DNA of 64,000 bases from Blastococcus aggregatus. GTDB lineage: Bacteria > Actinomycetota > Actinomycetes > Mycobacteriales > Geodermatophilaceae. Under the pieces are notes generated by a model. The model worked only from the letters and a program-made list of their open reading frames with translations. It was not told the DNA's origin and searched no databases. Positions 18,420 through 27,886 of the stretch are shown here, in pieces (positions within the stretch are counted from its first letter, which is position 1; each line of letters opens with the position of its first letter). The position numbers and the translations under genes are program-made. The stretch covers positions 620,001 to 684,000 of the forward strand of contig NZ_OBQI01000002.1 of the NCBI RefSeq assembly GCF_900221005.1, in the 5' to 3' direction.

Positions 18420-18794
18420 TCAGCGGGCCTTCTTCTTGCCCGCGATGGTCTTGCGCGGGCCCTTGCTCGAGCGCGCATTGGTCTTGGTGCGCTGGCCGTG
18501 GACGGGGAGTCCACGACGGTGACGCAGCCCCTGGTAGCAACCGATCTCCACCTTGCGGCGGATGTCGGCGGCCACCTCGCGGCGGAGGTCACCCTCGACG
18601 CGGAAGTGCTCGTCGATGTAGTCGCGGAGCTTCAGCAGATCCTCGTCACCGAGGTCCTTGACGCGCAGGTCCGGGCTGACGCCCGTCGCGGCCAGGGTCT
18701 CCTTGGCGTGGGTCTTGCCGATGCCGTAGATGTACGTGAGGGCGACCTCCATCCGCTTCTCGCGGGGAAGGTCGACGCCTGCCAGTCGTGCCAT
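18420..18794 (-). CDS. rpsM: 30S ribosomal protein S13
   Basis: S13 of 124 residues from ATG 18794 ([26 protein letters not shown]), with the [18 protein letters not shown] segment and basic KKKAR tail that contacts tRNA. A GGGAG lies upstream. A longer frame to 18938 runs through rpmJ and was rejected. Confidence 0.98.
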   Translation of the reverse strand: MARLAGVDLPREKRMEVALTYIYGIGKTHAKETLAATGVSPDLRVKDLGDEDLLKLRDYIDEHFRVEGDLRREVAADIRRKVEIGCYQGLRHRRGLPVHGQRTKTNARSSKGPRKTIAGKKKAR

Positions 18795-18808
18795 GTTCTG
18801 GTACTCCC

Positions 18809-18922
18809 TCAGCCCTGGCGCTGCTTGTGCCGGGCGTTGTCGCAGATGACCATGACCCGGCCGTGCCGGCGGATCACCTTGCACTTGTCGCAGATCTTCT
18901 TCACCGACGGCTGGACCTTCAC
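18809..18922 (-). CDS. rpmJ: 50S ribosomal protein L36 (zinc-type)
   Basis: A 37-residue protein. It starts with GTG at 18922, reads [19 protein letters not shown] and ends HKQRQG. The zinc ribbon ligands C11, C14, C27 and H32 are all present, so it is the C+ form. A GAGGGG lies upstream. It fills the gap between infA and rpsM, the standard place. Confidence 0.95.
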   Translation of the reverse strand: MKVQPSVKKICDKCKVIRRHGRVMVICDNARHKQRQG

Positions 18923-18993
18923 CGGTGCCGCCCCTCATTCCTCGATCGTGTGCCGGCCGCGTCTCTGCCGGTGGGCAGTCGCTGACCGAGCGG

Positions 18994-19215
18994 TTACTTG
19001 TAGCGGTAGACGATGCGACCGCGCGTCAGGTCGTAGGGCGAGAGCTCCACGACCACGCGGTCCTCGGGCAGGATGCGGATGTAGTGCTGACGCATCTTGC
19101 CGCTGATGTGGGCGAGCACCCGGTGCCCGTTCTGCAGTTCGACCCGGAACATCGCGTTGGGCAGCGGCTCGACGACGCGACCCTCGACCTCGATGGCCCC
19201 GTCTTTCTTCGCCAT
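18994..19215 (-). CDS. infA: translation initiation factor IF-1
   Basis: The 73-residue S1/OB-fold factor binds the ribosomal A site during initiation. It begins [14 protein letters not shown] and contains [39 protein letters not shown] in conserved order. It heads the infA-rpmJ-rpsM-rpsK-rpsD-rpoA-rplQ operon behind a strong promoter about 170 nt upstream. Confidence 0.98.
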   Translation of the reverse strand: MAKKDGAIEVEGRVVEPLPNAMFRVELQNGHRVLAHISGKMRQHYIRILPEDRVVVELSPYDLTRGRIVYRYK

Positions 19216-19389
19216 GCCCTACACGCACTCCTTGACTCGGTGGTACTCGGTCCTCGTCCGCGCCCACGGGTGTACCCGGGACGACGGACTCGGTGATGTC
19301 GCAGAACAGGTGGTGCTGGCGCTCTCGCGAGGGCGCTCCCCGTCACGCGGCCACAGCACGACGAAAGAACGGCGCTAGCGCCACAGGGA

Positions 19390-19418
19390 ATCGTACCTGA
19401 CGACCCGCCGGTTCCCAA
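19390..19418 (-). promoter_or_regulatory. housekeeping promoter of the infA/alpha operon
   Basis: On the minus strand TTGGGA (19418-19413), a 17-nt spacer and TACGAT (19395-19390) give a near-consensus sigma-70-type promoter. Initiation near 19383 would give a leader of about 168 nt that opens with the self-complementary ggcgctagcgcc. The -35 lies inside an inverted repeat (gccggtt-ccc-aaccggc, 19409-19425). Confidence 0.75.
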
Positions 19419-19457
19419 CCGGCCCCCATGAGGGCTGCGCTACAGCCCACGGCGGCC

Positions 19458-19477
19458 GATCGGCAGCGGTGCCGATC
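19458..19477 (-). terminator. hairpin at the map stop codon
   Basis: An 8-bp perfect repeat (gatcggca / tgccgatc, loop gcgg) overlaps the last bases of map. It may end the secY-adk-map transcript before the infA promoter; no T-run follows. Confidence 0.4.
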
Positions 19478-20279
19478 AGGATCGCGGCGTGATCCCGAAG
19501 GGAGCCAGTCCGGCCACCCCGCCGTCCTCCGCCGTCAGCACCCACGGGCCCTCGGGCGTGATCGCCACGGAGTGCTCGAAGTGGGCGGCCCGGGAGCCGT
19601 CCTTGGTGACCACGGTCCAGCCGTCGTCCAGCTCGACCGTCGCCGGATCGCCCACGGTGACCATCGGCTCGATCGCCAGGGCGAGCCCCGGCACCAGCTT
19701 CGGTCCGCGGCCGGCCCGGCCGTAGTTGAGCACGTGCGGGTCCTGGTGCATCTCCGTACCGATGCCGTGCCCGCCGTAGTGGTCGACGATCCCGTACGGG
19801 TGCGCGTGCGACCGGATCGACTCCTCCACGGCTGCGCTGATGTCGGTGAGCCGGCCACCGGCCACGGCCCGCGCCAGGCCGGCCCACATCGAGCGCTCGG
19901 TCACCTCGATGAGGGCGGCGTCCTCCGGAGAGGCCTCCCCCACCGTCACGGTGATCGCGGAGTCGCTGTGCCAGCCCGCCAGGATGGCCCCGCAGTCGAT
20001 CGAGATGTTGTCGCCCTCGGCCAGCTGCCGGTCGGGATTCGGGATCCCGTGGACCACCTCGTCGTTGATCGACGCGCAGATGGTGCCGGTGAAGCCGTGG
20101 TAGCCGAGGAAGTTCGGCACGGCGCCCTCCGAGCGGATGTGGTCCTCGGCGACCGCGTCGAGCTCACCGGTGGTGACACCGGGCCGCACGGCGGCCCTGA
20201 CCGCCGCCAGTGCCCCGGCCGTCACGAGCCCGGAGGCGCGCATGAGCTCGATCTCGTGCGCCGTCTTGATCTGGATCAT
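19476..20279 (-). CDS. map: methionine aminopeptidase type I
   Basis: Removes the initiator methionine from nascent proteins. The ATG at 20279 (MIQIKTAHEIELMRASG) was chosen because it matches family N-termini and has GGAG about 8 nt upstream; a GTG at 20345 would add 22 unrelated residues. The 267-residue pita-bread domain shows the metal-site segments SIDCGAILAGWHSDSAIT, HYGGHGIGTEMHQDPHV and the glutamate in LAIEPMV. There is no N-terminal zinc-finger or SH3 extension, so this is type Ia. It follows adk. Confidence 0.97.
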   Translation of the reverse strand: MIQIKTAHEIELMRASGLVTAGALAAVRAAVRPGVTTGELDAVAEDHIRSEGAVPNFLGYHGFTGTICASINDEVVHGIPNPDRQLAEGDNISIDCGAILAGWHSDSAITVTVGEASPEDAALIEVTERSMWAGLARAVAGGRLTDISAAVEESIRSHAHPYGIVDHYGGHGIGTEMHQDPHVLNYGRAGRGPKLVPGLALAIEPMVTVGDPATVELDDGWTVVTKDGSRAAHFEHSVAITPEGPWVLTAEDGGVAGLAPFGITPRS

Positions 20280-20357
20280 CCGTCCACTCCACTTCGCCAG
20301 CAGCGGCACCCGGGCCAGCAGCGCCTCGCGGCGATCGCCGTGCACTGCCGACCGACC

Positions 20358-20978
20358 TCAGGCGTCGGCCGGGGCCGCGCTCGCGTGCGTGTCCTCGGGG
20401 TCGACGCCGAGCGCGCGCAGCGCCCGGGCCGTGACCTCGTCCACCGCACCGATCGCGTCGATGCGGGACAGCAGGCCCTCGCCCTCGTAGAACCCCGACA
20501 GCGGCGCGGTCTGTTCCCGGTAGACCTCGAGGCGGTGCCGCACCGTCTCGGGCTTGTCGTCGTCCCGCTGCACCATCTCGCCGTCGACGAGCATGCGGCG
20601 ACCGGAGAGCCGGCGGACCAGCTCCTCCTCGTCGACGACGAGCTCGAGCACGCGGTCCAGGCCGTGACCCAGATCGGCCAGCGACGCGGCCAGCTGCTCG
20701 GCCTGCGCGATGGTCCGCGGGAAGCCGTCCAGCAGGAAGCCGCCCTCGGCGTCCGGCTCGGCGAGGCGGTCCTTGACCATGGCCACGGTGATCTCGTCGG
20801 AGACGAGGTCGCCGGCGTCCATGTAGACCTTGGCCTTCTGGCCGAGCTCGGTCGCCCCGCTCACGTTCGCCCGGAAGATGTCCCCGGTCGAGATGGCCGG
20901 GACGGCGAGGCGGCCCGCGATGAACTGCGCCTGGGTGCCCTTGCCCGCTCCGGGGGGCCCCAGCAGGACGATGCGCAC
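20358..20978 (-). CDS. adk: adenylate kinase
   Basis: AMP + ATP to 2 ADP phosphotransferase of 206 residues. The P-loop [11 protein letters not shown] is at 7-17, followed by the AMP-binding region and DGFPRT. The LID is short and has no zinc cysteines. The GTG start overlaps the secY stop by 1 nt (TAGTG). An acidic C-terminal tail ends [12 protein letters not shown]. Confidence 0.97.
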   Translation of the reverse strand: MRIVLLGPPGAGKGTQAQFIAGRLAVPAISTGDIFRANVSGATELGQKAKVYMDAGDLVSDEITVAMVKDRLAEPDAEGGFLLDGFPRTIAQAEQLAASLADLGHGLDRVLELVVDEEELVRRLSGRRMLVDGEMVQRDDDKPETVRHRLEVYREQTAPLSGFYEGEGLLSRIDAIGAVDEVTARALRALGVDPEDTHASAAPADA

Positions 20979-22288
20979 TACTTCAGGAACCCTTCGTAGC
21001 TGCGCTGGTTCAGTTGCGTCTCGATCTGCTTCACCGTCTCCAACCCCACTCCGACCATGATCAGCACTGCGGTCCCGCCGAACGGGAAGTTCTGGTTCTG
21101 CCCCTCCTGCGTCACCGCGAGGAAGAAGTTCGGCAGCACGGCGACGATGCCGAGGTAGAGCGCGCCCGGCAGCGTGATCCGGGACAGCACGTACTGCAGG
21201 TACTCCGCCGTCGGGCGACCCGGGCGGATGCCGGGGATGAAGCCGCCGTAGCGCTTCATGTCGTCGGCCCGTTCCTCCGGGTTGAACGTGATCGACACGT
21301 AGAAGTACGTGAAGAAGACGATCAGCGCGAAGTAGAGCGCCACGTGCACCGGGCTGCTCTGGTCGATGATGTACGTCTCGAAGAACTGGCGGACCGAGCC
21401 CGACTCGTCACCCTGGAGCTGGCTGATCAGCTGCGGGAGGTACAGCAGCGACGAGGCGAAGATGACCGGGATGACGCCGGCCTGGTTCACCTTCAGCGGC
21501 AGGTAGGTCGACGTCCCGCCGTACATGCGCCGCCCGACCATGCGTTTCGCGTACTGGACGGGGATGCGCCGTTGCGCCTGCTCCACGTACACGACCGCGC
21601 CGATGATCAGCACTGCGAAGGCGCAGACGACGGTGAAGACCAGCACGCCGCGGCTCTGCAGGATGCCGCCGCCCTCGGCCGGGATGCGCGCGGCGATCGA
21701 GGTGAAGATCAGCACGGACATGCCGTTGCCGATCCCCTTCTCGGTCAGCAGCTCGCCGAGCCACATGATCAGCGCGGTGCCGGCGGTCAGGGCGATGACC
21801 AGGACGATCGTCGTCCAGACCGAGTCCGACGGGATGATCGGCTCGGAGCAGCCCGGGAAGAGCTGGCCGCTGCGGGCCAGGGCGATGATGCCGGTGCTCT
21901 GCAGCACCGCGAGGGCGATCGTCAGGTACCGGGTGTACTGGGTCAGTTTGGCCTGACCCGACTGCCCTTCCTTCTTCAGCTGCTCGAAGCGCGGGATGAC
22001 CACGACCAGCAGCTGGACGATGATGCTCGCGGTGATGTACGGCATGATGCCGAGCGCGAAGACCGACAGGCGCAGCAGTGCGCCGCCGGAGAAGAGGTTG
22101 ACCAGCGAGTAGATGTCCCGCTGGGAGCCCGACTGGGCGATGTCGAGACAGTTGTTGATGGCCTCGACCGACACCCCCGGACCGGGCACCTGGGCGCCCA
22201 GCCGGTAGACGGCGATGATCGCCAGGGAGAACAGCAGCTTGCGCCGGAGATCTGGCGTCCGGAACGCCGCGGCGAACGCCTGCAGCAC
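20978..22288 (-). CDS. secY: preprotein translocase subunit SecY
   Basis: Central channel of the Sec translocon with ten predicted membrane helices in 436 residues. The GTG at 22288 ([20 protein letters not shown]) follows GGGGAGG; a longer frame to 22339 is not supported. Family hallmarks include [22 protein letters not shown] (TM2 region), [11 protein letters not shown] and the [24 protein letters not shown] cytoplasmic loop that meets ribosome and SecA. SecE, its partner, is at the right edge of the window. Confidence 0.97.
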   Translation of the reverse strand: MLQAFAAAFRTPDLRRKLLFSLAIIAVYRLGAQVPGPGVSVEAINNCLDIAQSGSQRDIYSLVNLFSGGALLRLSVFALGIMPYITASIIVQLLVVVIPRFEQLKKEGQSGQAKLTQYTRYLTIALAVLQSTGIIALARSGQLFPGCSEPIIPSDSVWTTIVLVIALTAGTALIMWLGELLTEKGIGNGMSVLIFTSIAARIPAEGGGILQSRGVLVFTVVCAFAVLIIGAVVYVEQAQRRIPVQYAKRMVGRRMYGGTSTYLPLKVNQAGVIPVIFASSLLYLPQLISQLQGDESGSVRQFFETYIIDQSSPVHVALYFALIVFFTYFYVSITFNPEERADDMKRYGGFIPGIRPGRPTAEYLQYVLSRITLPGALYLGIVAVLPNFFLAVTQEGQNQNFPFGGTAVLIMVGVGLETVKQIETQLNQRSYEGFLK

Positions 22289-22323
22289 GTGCCCTCCCCT
22301 TCTCGGTCGGACGACATTAGCAA

Positions 22324-22406
22324 TCGGCCCGCCCCGCACATGTGCAGGGGCGGGCCGAATGGTGGATCCCGGCGTGCTCCCGCCGCGAGCGCACTCGCGG
22401 CGGGAG
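22324..22406 (-). terminator. two tandem GC hairpins between rplO and secY
   Basis: The right element is a 13-bp perfect stem with 4-nt loop (22377-22389 / 22394-22406). The left is a 12-bp stem (22324-22335 / 22347-22358) around the gcacatgtgc palindrome. Both lie in the 130-nt gap before secY. They may attenuate transcription between the ribosomal genes and the translocon genes. Confidence 0.55.
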
Positions 22407-22418
22407 CCGGGACCCGGG

Positions 22419-22862
22419 TCAGATGCGGGTCGTGCTGCCCCCGGCTGCGCCGATCTTCTCGGCCGCGGCCGAGGAGAAGGCGTGGGCCGAGACGTCGACC
22501 TTGACGCCGCCGAGCTCGCCGGTGCCGAGCACCTTCACCGGCTGGTTGCGGCGGACCGCGCCGGCCTCGGCGAGGGTGTCCGGGTTGACCGTGCCGCCCT
22601 GGGGGAACAGCGCCGCGATCCGGTCGAGGTTGACGACCTGGAACACGATCTTGTTCGGGGGCTTGAAGCCCGAGAGCTTGGGCAGCCGCATGTGCAGCGG
22701 GGTCTGCCCACCCTCGAACCGGGCGGAGGTATTGCCGCGCGCCCCGGTGCCCTTGGTGCCGCGACCGGCCGTCTTGCCCTTGGAGCCCTCACCGCGACCC
22801 ACACGGGTCTTGGCGGTGTGAGCGCCCGGGGCCGGACGCAGGTGGTGGACCTTCAGAGTCAT
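22419..22862 (-). CDS. rplO: 50S ribosomal protein L15
   Basis: L15 of 147 residues: [38 protein letters not shown], the glycine-rich RNA-binding N-terminus, then the [21 protein letters not shown] core. It lies 13 nt after rpmD in the spc order and is followed by two hairpins before secY. Confidence 0.98.
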   Translation of the reverse strand: MTLKVHHLRPAPGAHTAKTRVGRGEGSKGKTAGRGTKGTGARGNTSARFEGGQTPLHMRLPKLSGFKPPNKIVFQVVNLDRIAALFPQGGTVNPDTLAEAGAVRRNQPVKVLGTGELGGVKVDVSAHAFSSAAAEKIGAAGGSTTRI

Positions 22863-22875
22863 AGCGAGTCTTTCC

Positions 22876-23055
22876 TCAGACCTCTTCGACGGTGACCAGG
22901 TGCGGCACCGTCGCGACCATCCCGCGGATCTCGGGACGGTCCTCCTGGACGACCGAGTCGTGGATCCGCTTCAGGCCCAGCGAACGCAGCGTCTGACGCT
23001 GGTTCGGCTTGGTGCCGATCCCCGACTTGATCTGGGTGACCTTCAGCTGCGCCAT
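22876..23055 (-). CDS. rpmD: 50S ribosomal protein L30
   Basis: A 59-residue L30 from ATG 23055 ([28 protein letters not shown]), the usual length and start; a 9-residue upstream extension of the frame falls within rpsE and was dropped. It begins 1 nt after the rpsE stop. Confidence 0.97.
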   Translation of the reverse strand: MAQLKVTQIKSGIGTKPNQRQTLRSLGLKRIHDSVVQEDRPEIRGMVATVPHLVTVEEV

Positions 23056-23056
23056 C

Positions 23057-23695
23057 TCAGACTCCCTGGCCCGCACGGGCACGGAGCATGGCCGCCGGGG
23101 CGACGTCCTCCAGGGGCAGACCGCGGCGGGCCGCGATCTCCTCGGGACGGACGAGGTCCTTCAGCGCCTGCATCGTGGCGTGCACGATGTTGATCGGGTT
23201 CGAGGACCCGAGGCTCTTGGAGAGCACGTCGTGGATGCCGGCGCACTCGAGGACGGCGCGCACCGGACCACCGGCGATGACACCGGTACCCGGGCTGGCC
23301 GGCTTGAGCAGCACGACACCGGCCGCCGCCTCACCCTGCACGGGGTGCGGGATGGTGGCGGCGATGCGAGGCACCTTGTAGAAGTGCTTCTTGGCCTCCT
23401 CGACACCCTTGGCGATCGCCGCGGGCACCTCCTTGGCCTTGCCGTAGCCGACGCCCACGGTGCCGTCACCGTCGCCCACGATCACCAGGGCGGTGAAGCT
23501 GAAGCGACGACCACCCTTGACGACCTTGGAGACGCGGTTGATGGCGACCACGCGCTCGATGTAGTTGCTCTTCTCGGCGGGCGCGCCACCGGGGCCCCGG
23601 CCGCCGTCACGACGGTCCCGACGGTCGTTGCCGCCGGCACCGCCGGCGCCACCGGCACCGCCGGCGCCGCCGCCGCGTCGCTGTGGTCCTGGCAT
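23057..23695 (-). CDS. rpsE: 30S ribosomal protein S5 with glycine-rich N-terminus
   Basis: S5, a decoding-fidelity protein. From ATG 23695 it is 212 residues. The double-stranded RNA-binding core begins near [27 protein letters not shown]. The preceding 40 residues are unusual: a Gly-Gly-Ala repeat (residues 8-22) then an Arg/Asp-rich [12 protein letters not shown] stretch resembling RGG RNA-binding tails. An internal start skipping it has no clear ribosome site. Confidence 0.96.
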   Translation of the reverse strand: MPGPQRRGGGAGGAGGAGGAGGNDRRDRRDGGRGPGGAPAEKSNYIERVVAINRVSKVVKGGRRFSFTALVIVGDGDGTVGVGYGKAKEVPAAIAKGVEEAKKHFYKVPRIAATIPHPVQGEAAAGVVLLKPASPGTGVIAGGPVRAVLECAGIHDVLSKSLGSSNPINIVHATMQALKDLVRPEEIAARRGLPLEDVAPAAMLRARAGQGV

Positions 23696-23744
23696 CAGAC
23701 GTCCCTCTCGATCTGCTCGCTCGTGCTGCTGGTGTGGGTGGTCA

Positions 23745-24152
23745 TCAGAAGTCCAGCCCACCCTCGCGGGCACCGTCGGCCAGAGCGGCGATCCGCCCGG
23801 CGTACCGGTTGCCACCACGGTCGAACACGACCGCCGTGACGCCCGCGGCCTTCGCCCGCTCCGCCACCAGGGCACCGACCTGACGGGCGAGGGCGGACTT
23901 GTCGCCCTCGGCGCCGCGCAGGCTGGCATCCATCGTGGAGGCGCTGACCAGCGTGCGGCCGAGCGTGTCGTCGACCAGCTGCACGTGGATGTGGCGCGTG
24001 CTCCGCTTGACCACCAGGCGCGGACGCTCGGCGGTACCGGAGACGCGCTTGCGCAGCCGGTTGTGGCGACGCAGCCGCGACGTGCGGCGCGCCGTACTGA
24101 TGTCGGTTCCGACGGGCTTGTGGACCCGAGCGGCCTTCTCTGCCTGAGCCAT
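23745..24152 (-). CDS. rplR: 50S ribosomal protein L18
   Basis: L18, a 5S rRNA binder, 135 residues from ATG 24152, which overlaps the rplF stop (TGATG). The adjacent in-frame GTG at 24155 is an alternative adding one residue. Conserved [20 protein letters not shown] and the C-terminal [26 protein letters not shown] are present. Confidence 0.97.
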   Translation of the reverse strand: MAQAEKAARVHKPVGTDISTARRTSRLRRHNRLRKRVSGTAERPRLVVKRSTRHIHVQLVDDTLGRTLVSASTMDASLRGAEGDKSALARQVGALVAERAKAAGVTAVVFDRGGNRYAGRIAALADGAREGGLDF

Positions 24153-24691
24153 CACTTACCCGTCTTCCCGACCTTGCGCTTGACGACCTCGCCCTGATAC
24201 CGCACGCCCTTGCCCTTGTACGGGTCGGGCTTGCGGATCTTGCGGATCTTGGCTGCGACCTCACCGACGAGCTGCTTGTCGATTCCCGTGACCCGCAGAC
24301 GGGTCGGGGTCTCGACGGCGAAGGTGATGCCGTCCGGTGCCTTGACGGGCACCGGGTGGCTGAAGCCCAGGGCGAACTCGAGGTCCGAGCCGCGCGCCTG
24401 GACGCGGTAGCCGACGCCGACGATCTCGAGGGTCTTGGTGTAGCCCTCGGTGACGCCGGTGATCATGTTGGCGATGAGCGTCCGCGAGAGCCCGTGCAGG
24501 GCGCGGTTCTGTCGCTCGTCGTTGGGGCGCTGCACCCGCAGCGTGCCGTCCTCGTCGTGCTCGACGGTGATCGGCGCGGCGACCGTGTGGCGGAGTTCGC
24601 CCTTGGGCCCCTTCACGCTGACCGTCTGACCGTCGATGGCGACGTCCACGCCACCGGGCACGGCGATCGGGAGTCGTCCGATCCGTGACAT
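24152..24691 (-). CDS. rplF: 50S ribosomal protein L6
   Basis: L6 of 179 residues, starting [15 protein letters not shown] and ending in the conserved [25 protein letters not shown]. Two repeated RNA-binding folds are expected in this length. It lies 14 nt after rpsH and is coupled to rplR. Confidence 0.98.
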   Translation of the reverse strand: MSRIGRLPIAVPGGVDVAIDGQTVSVKGPKGELRHTVAAPITVEHDEDGTLRVQRPNDERQNRALHGLSRTLIANMITGVTEGYTKTLEIVGVGYRVQARGSDLEFALGFSHPVPVKAPDGITFAVETPTRLRVTGIDKQLVGEVAAKIRKIRKPDPYKGKGVRYQGEVVKRKVGKTGK

Positions 24692-24705
24692 CTTCGCTCG
24701 CTCCC

Positions 24706-25116
24706 TTACCAGACGTAGGCGAGGACTTCCCCACCCACGCCCTTCTTGTTCGCCTGCTTGTCGGTGAGCAGTCCGGTGGACGTGGAGATGATCGCCACGC
24801 CCAGGCCGCCGAGCACCTTGGGCAGCGAGGTGGACTTCGCGTAGACCCGCAGACCGGGCTTCGACACGCGCCGGACACCGGCGATGCTGCGCTCGCGGTT
24901 CGGGCCGTACTTGAGGTCGATGACGAGCTGCTTGAACGTGCTGCCGTCCTTCTCGATCTCCTTGACGCTCCAGCCGGCGATGTAGCCCTGCTCCTGGAGG
25001 ATCTGTGCGATGTGCGTCTTCAGCTTCGAGGACGGCATCGCCGCGGAGTCGTGGTACGCCTGGTTGGCGTTCCGCAGACGCGTCAGCATGTCCGCGATCG
25101 GGTCGGTCATGGTCAT
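24706..25116 (-). CDS. rpsH: 30S ribosomal protein S8
   Basis: S8 of 136 residues beginning [18 protein letters not shown], the common actinobacterial form (a second ATG two codons later is an alternative). The C-terminal [21 protein letters not shown] and YVW end are conserved. S8 is the usual spc-operon repressor, which binds a site in the rplE region in E. coli; no such site was checked here. Confidence 0.98.
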   Translation of the reverse strand: MTMTDPIADMLTRLRNANQAYHDSAAMPSSKLKTHIAQILQEQGYIAGWSVKEIEKDGSTFKQLVIDLKYGPNRERSIAGVRRVSKPGLRVYAKSTSLPKVLGGLGVAIISTSTGLLTDKQANKKGVGGEVLAYVW

Positions 25117-25228
25117 GGGTGGTGGTGCCTCTCTCGCCGCGGTTCCTCATGCGCCGGGTCTCCGGGACTTGGCGCGTGGGCCTTTCGGCGATCGGTGGAG
25201 CCGTGAGTGGTGCAGGGGGGTGGTGCAG

Positions 25229-25414
25229 TTACCAGCTGGACTTCTTCACGCCGGGGAGCTCCCCGGCGTGGGCCATCTCCCGCAGGCAGATCCGGCAGAG
25301 GCCGAACTTGCGGAACACCGAGTGCGGACGACCGCACCGCTGGCAGCGGGTGTAGCCACGGACCGCGAACTTGGGCTTGCGGGCCGCCTTGTTGATCAGC
25401 GCCTTCTTGGCCAT
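25229..25414 (-). CDS. rpsN: 30S ribosomal protein S14 type Z
   Basis: The 61-residue zinc form of S14, with CQRC and CRIC pairs (C24, C27, C40, C43) and [29 protein letters not shown]. It stands in the spc position between rplE and rpsH. A zinc-free paralogue for low-zinc growth would be elsewhere. Confidence 0.98.
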   Translation of the reverse strand: MAKKALINKAARKPKFAVRGYTRCQRCGRPHSVFRKFGLCRICLREMAHAGELPGVKKSSW

Positions 25415-25433
25415 TGCTTCTCTCCTGCCCGAC

Positions 25434-26018
25434 TCAGCGGACGGTCGTGATGACGGGCGACCCGGCGAAGGGGAAGCCGAGCTGGCGGAGCAGCTCGCGA
25501 CCCTCCTCGTCGTTCGTGGCAGTGGTGACCAGCGTGATGTCCATACCGCGCGGCCGGTCGATCTTGTCGACGTCGATCTCGCGGAACATCGACTGCTCGT
25601 TCAGCCCGAACGTGTAGTTGCCGTGGCCGTCGAACTGCTTGGAGTTCAGGCCGCGGAAGTCACGGATGCGGGGCAGGGCGAGCGACAGCAGGCGGTCGAG
25701 GAACTCCCACATGCGGTCGCCGCGGAGGGTCACCTTGGCGCCGATCGGCATGCCCTCGCGCAGCTTGAACTGCGCGATGGACTTGCGGGCCCGGACGACG
25801 GCCGGCTTCTGACCGGTGATGGCGGTGAGGTCGCGGACCGCGCCGTCCATCAGCTTCGCGTCGCGGGTCGCCTCGCCGACACCCATGTTGACCACGATCT
25901 TGGTCAGACGCGGGATCTGCATGACGTTCTCGTAGCCGAACTCGCTCTGCAGCGCCGGCACGATGGTCTCGCGGTAGTTGGCGAGCATGCGGGGCAGCTC
26001 GCGGGAGGGTGCGCTCAT
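25434..26018 (-). CDS. rplE: 50S ribosomal protein L5
   Basis: L5 of 194 residues, a 5S rRNA binder with [16 protein letters not shown], [19 protein letters not shown] and [17 protein letters not shown] blocks. It begins 2 nt after the rplX stop. The order rplN-rplX-rplE-rpsN is standard. Confidence 0.98.
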   Translation of the reverse strand: MSAPSRELPRMLANYRETIVPALQSEFGYENVMQIPRLTKIVVNMGVGEATRDAKLMDGAVRDLTAITGQKPAVVRARKSIAQFKLREGMPIGAKVTLRGDRMWEFLDRLLSLALPRIRDFRGLNSKQFDGHGNYTFGLNEQSMFREIDVDKIDRPRGMDITLVTTATNDEEGRELLRQLGFPFAGSPVITTVR

Positions 26019-26020
26019 GA

Positions 26021-26368
26021 TCAGAGGTCCTTACCGGTGCGCCGCGAGACCCGGATGTTGCGGCCTTCCTCGTCCTTGCGGTAACCGACCCGGGTCGGCT
26101 TGTCCTCGGAGTCGATCACCATCACGTTGCTCACGTGGATGGGAGCCTCCTGCGTGACGATCCCGCCCTGCTGGGCGCCGCGCTGGTTGGAGCTGATGCG
26201 GGTGTGCTTCTTGACCCGCCCCACGCCCTCGACCAGGACCTTCTGGAGCTTCGGGTAGGCAGCGATGACGCGGCCCTTGGCACCCTTGTCGCGGCCCGCG
26301 AGGACCAGGACGGTGTCACCCTTCTTGACCTTCATGGACGGCGTCTTGCCGTTGCTCGTGGCAGCCAT
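26021..26368 (-). CDS. rplX: 50S ribosomal protein L24
   Basis: L24 of 115 residues. The KOW core begins [23 protein letters not shown]. Three starts compete: a GTG at 26374, ATG 26368 and the internal ATG 26335. ATG 26368 was chosen because GGAGG lies 10 nt upstream and the internal ATG has no ribosome site, giving a 12-residue N-terminal addition. It lies just after the rplN stop. Confidence 0.93.
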   Translation of the reverse strand: MAATSNGKTPSMKVKKGDTVLVLAGRDKGAKGRVIAAYPKLQKVLVEGVGRVKKHTRISSNQRGAQQGGIVTQEAPIHVSNVMVIDSEDKPTRVGYRKDEEGRNIRVSRRTGKDL

Positions 26369-26370
26369 GA

Positions 26371-26739
26371 TCACAGCACCTCCGGGGCGAGCGAGATGAT
26401 CCGCATGAAGCGCTTGTCGCGCAGCTCCCGGCCGACCGGCCCGAAGATGCGGGTCCCGCGCGGGTCGCCGCTGTCGCGGATGATGACCGCGGCGTTCTCG
26501 TCGAAGCGGATGTAGGAACCGTCGGGACGACGGCGCTCCTTCACGGTGCGGACGATGACCGCCTTGACGACGTCACCCTTCTTCACACCGGCACCCGGCA
26601 ACGCGTCCTTCACGGTGGCGACGATGATGTCGCCGATTCCCGCGTAGCGTCGCCCGGAGCCCCCGAGAACCCGGATGCAGAGGATCTCCTTCGCACCGGT
26701 GTTGTCGGCGACACGCAGTCGCGACTCCTGCTGGATCAC
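26371..26739 (-). CDS. rplN: 50S ribosomal protein L14
   Basis: L14 of 122 residues: [28 protein letters not shown] through [26 protein letters not shown], completely typical. It opens the spc set after a 206-nt gap that separates it from rpsQ, longer than the other gaps within the two operons. Confidence 0.98.
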   Translation of the reverse strand: MIQQESRLRVADNTGAKEILCIRVLGGSGRRYAGIGDIIVATVKDALPGAGVKKGDVVKAVIVRTVKERRRPDGSYIRFDENAAVIIRDSGDPRGTRIFGPVGRELRDKRFMRIISLAPEVL

Positions 26740-26811
26740 GTGCTACTCCCAAATACTTGTGGTGACAGCCGGGCCGGAACGGTGAACCGGCTGTCCGGTA
26801 CCGCGTGCGGA

Positions 26812-26839
26812 CGCACCGGCGGCGTGAGCCGCCGGTGCG
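26812..26839 (-). other. hairpin in the rpsQ-rplN gap
   Basis: An 11-bp perfect stem with a 6-nt loop (26812-26822 / 26829-26839) lies in the middle of the 206-nt gap between the S10 and spc gene sets. A second smaller hairpin (cggcc / ggccg, about 26926-26941) lies just after the rpsQ stop. This could be an operon boundary with terminator and leader. I found no near-consensus promoter in the gap. Confidence 0.5.
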
Positions 26840-26945
26840 CACCGTCGCACGGGTACCGGGATGCGGCGCGCGAACCGCTGAGCGGTGAGATGCGCGCCGA
26901 TGGTCCAGGGTACTCCTACCCGATACGGCCCCGGAGGGCCGCCTC

Positions 26946-27236
26946 TTACTTGGCCTTCTCGATGACCGAGACGACGCGCCACCGCTTGGTGGCAGACATC
27001 GGCCGGGTCTCCATGATCTGCACGCGGTCACCGATGCCGGCGACCCCCTGCTCGTCGTGGACCTTGAGCTTGTTCGTGCGGCGGATGACCTTGCCGTAGA
27101 GGGGGTGCTTCACGCGGTCCTCCACCTCGACGACGATGGTCTTCTCCATCTTGTCGCTGACCACCAGGCCCTCACGGACCTTGCGGTACCCACGACCGGC
27201 CAGGCCGGGGCCCGACGCTTCCTGGGTCTCGCTCAT
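26946..27236 (-). CDS. rpsQ: 30S ribosomal protein S17
   Basis: S17 of 96 residues. The OB-fold core runs from [29 protein letters not shown] to the end, preceded by a short actinobacterial extension ([21 protein letters not shown]). Its start overlaps the rpmC stop by 4 nt. Confidence 0.98.
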   Translation of the reverse strand: MSETQEASGPGLAGRGYRKVREGLVVSDKMEKTIVVEVEDRVKHPLYGKVIRRTNKLKVHDEQGVAGIGDRVQIMETRPMSATKRWRVVSVIEKAK

Positions 27237-27466
27237 GCCACACCCTCGTTCGGGGCGACCGAGAGACCCAGCTCGCGCTCGCGCATGATCGTGTAGATCC
27301 GGGCGATGTCGCGGCGGACGGTCTGCAGTCGCCGGTTGTTGTCCAGCTGGCCGGTGGCCACCTGGAACCTCAGGTTGAACAGTTCTTCCTTCGACTCACG
27401 CAGCCGCGAGGCCAGCTCGTCGGCGGAGAGCTCGCGCAGCTCGGGAGCGGTCAGACCGGCGGCCAT
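27233..27466 (-). CDS. rpmC: 50S ribosomal protein L29
   Basis: L29 of 77 residues from ATG 27466, coupled to the rplP stop (TGATG). [48 protein letters not shown] is the conserved two-helix hairpin at the exit tunnel. The longer frame to 27610 lies within rplP and was rejected. Confidence 0.97.
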   Translation of the reverse strand: MAAGLTAPELRELSADELASRLRESKEELFNLRFQVATGQLDNNRRLQTVRRDIARIYTIMRERELGLSVAPNEGVA

Positions 27467-27882
27467 CACACTTCTCCTTCTCGCGTGATGAAGCGGCACT
27501 TCATCGGCAGCTTGTGGATCGCGCGGCGCATGGCCTCGCGGGCCACGGGCTCGGCGACGCCGGACAGCTCGAACAGGACGCGGCCGGGCTTGACGTTGGC
27601 CACCCACCACTCGGGCGAACCCTTACCGGAACCCATGCGGGTCTCGGCCGGCTTCTTGGTCAGCGGACGGTCCGGGTAGATCGAGATCCACACCTTTCCG
27701 CCACGCTTGATGTGCCGCGTCATCGCGATACGAGCGGACTCGATCTGACGGTTGGTCACGTAGGCGGGCTCGAGGGCCTGGATCGCGAACTCACCGAAGT
27801 TGATCTCGGTACCGCCCTTGGCCTTGCCCGAACGGCTCGGGTGGTGCTGCTTGCGGTGCTTGACGCGCCGTGGGATGAGCAT
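27466..27882 (-). CDS. rplP: 50S ribosomal protein L16
   Basis: L16 of 138 residues from ATG 27882 ([24 protein letters not shown]), with the conserved [24 protein letters not shown] loop near the A site. It lies 4 nt after rpsC and is coupled to rpmC. Confidence 0.98.
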   Translation of the reverse strand: MLIPRRVKHRKQHHPSRSGKAKGGTEINFGEFAIQALEPAYVTNRQIESARIAMTRHIKRGGKVWISIYPDRPLTKKPAETRMGSGKGSPEWWVANVKPGRVLFELSGVAEPVAREAMRRAIHKLPMKCRFITREGEV

Positions 27883-27886
27883 GGCG

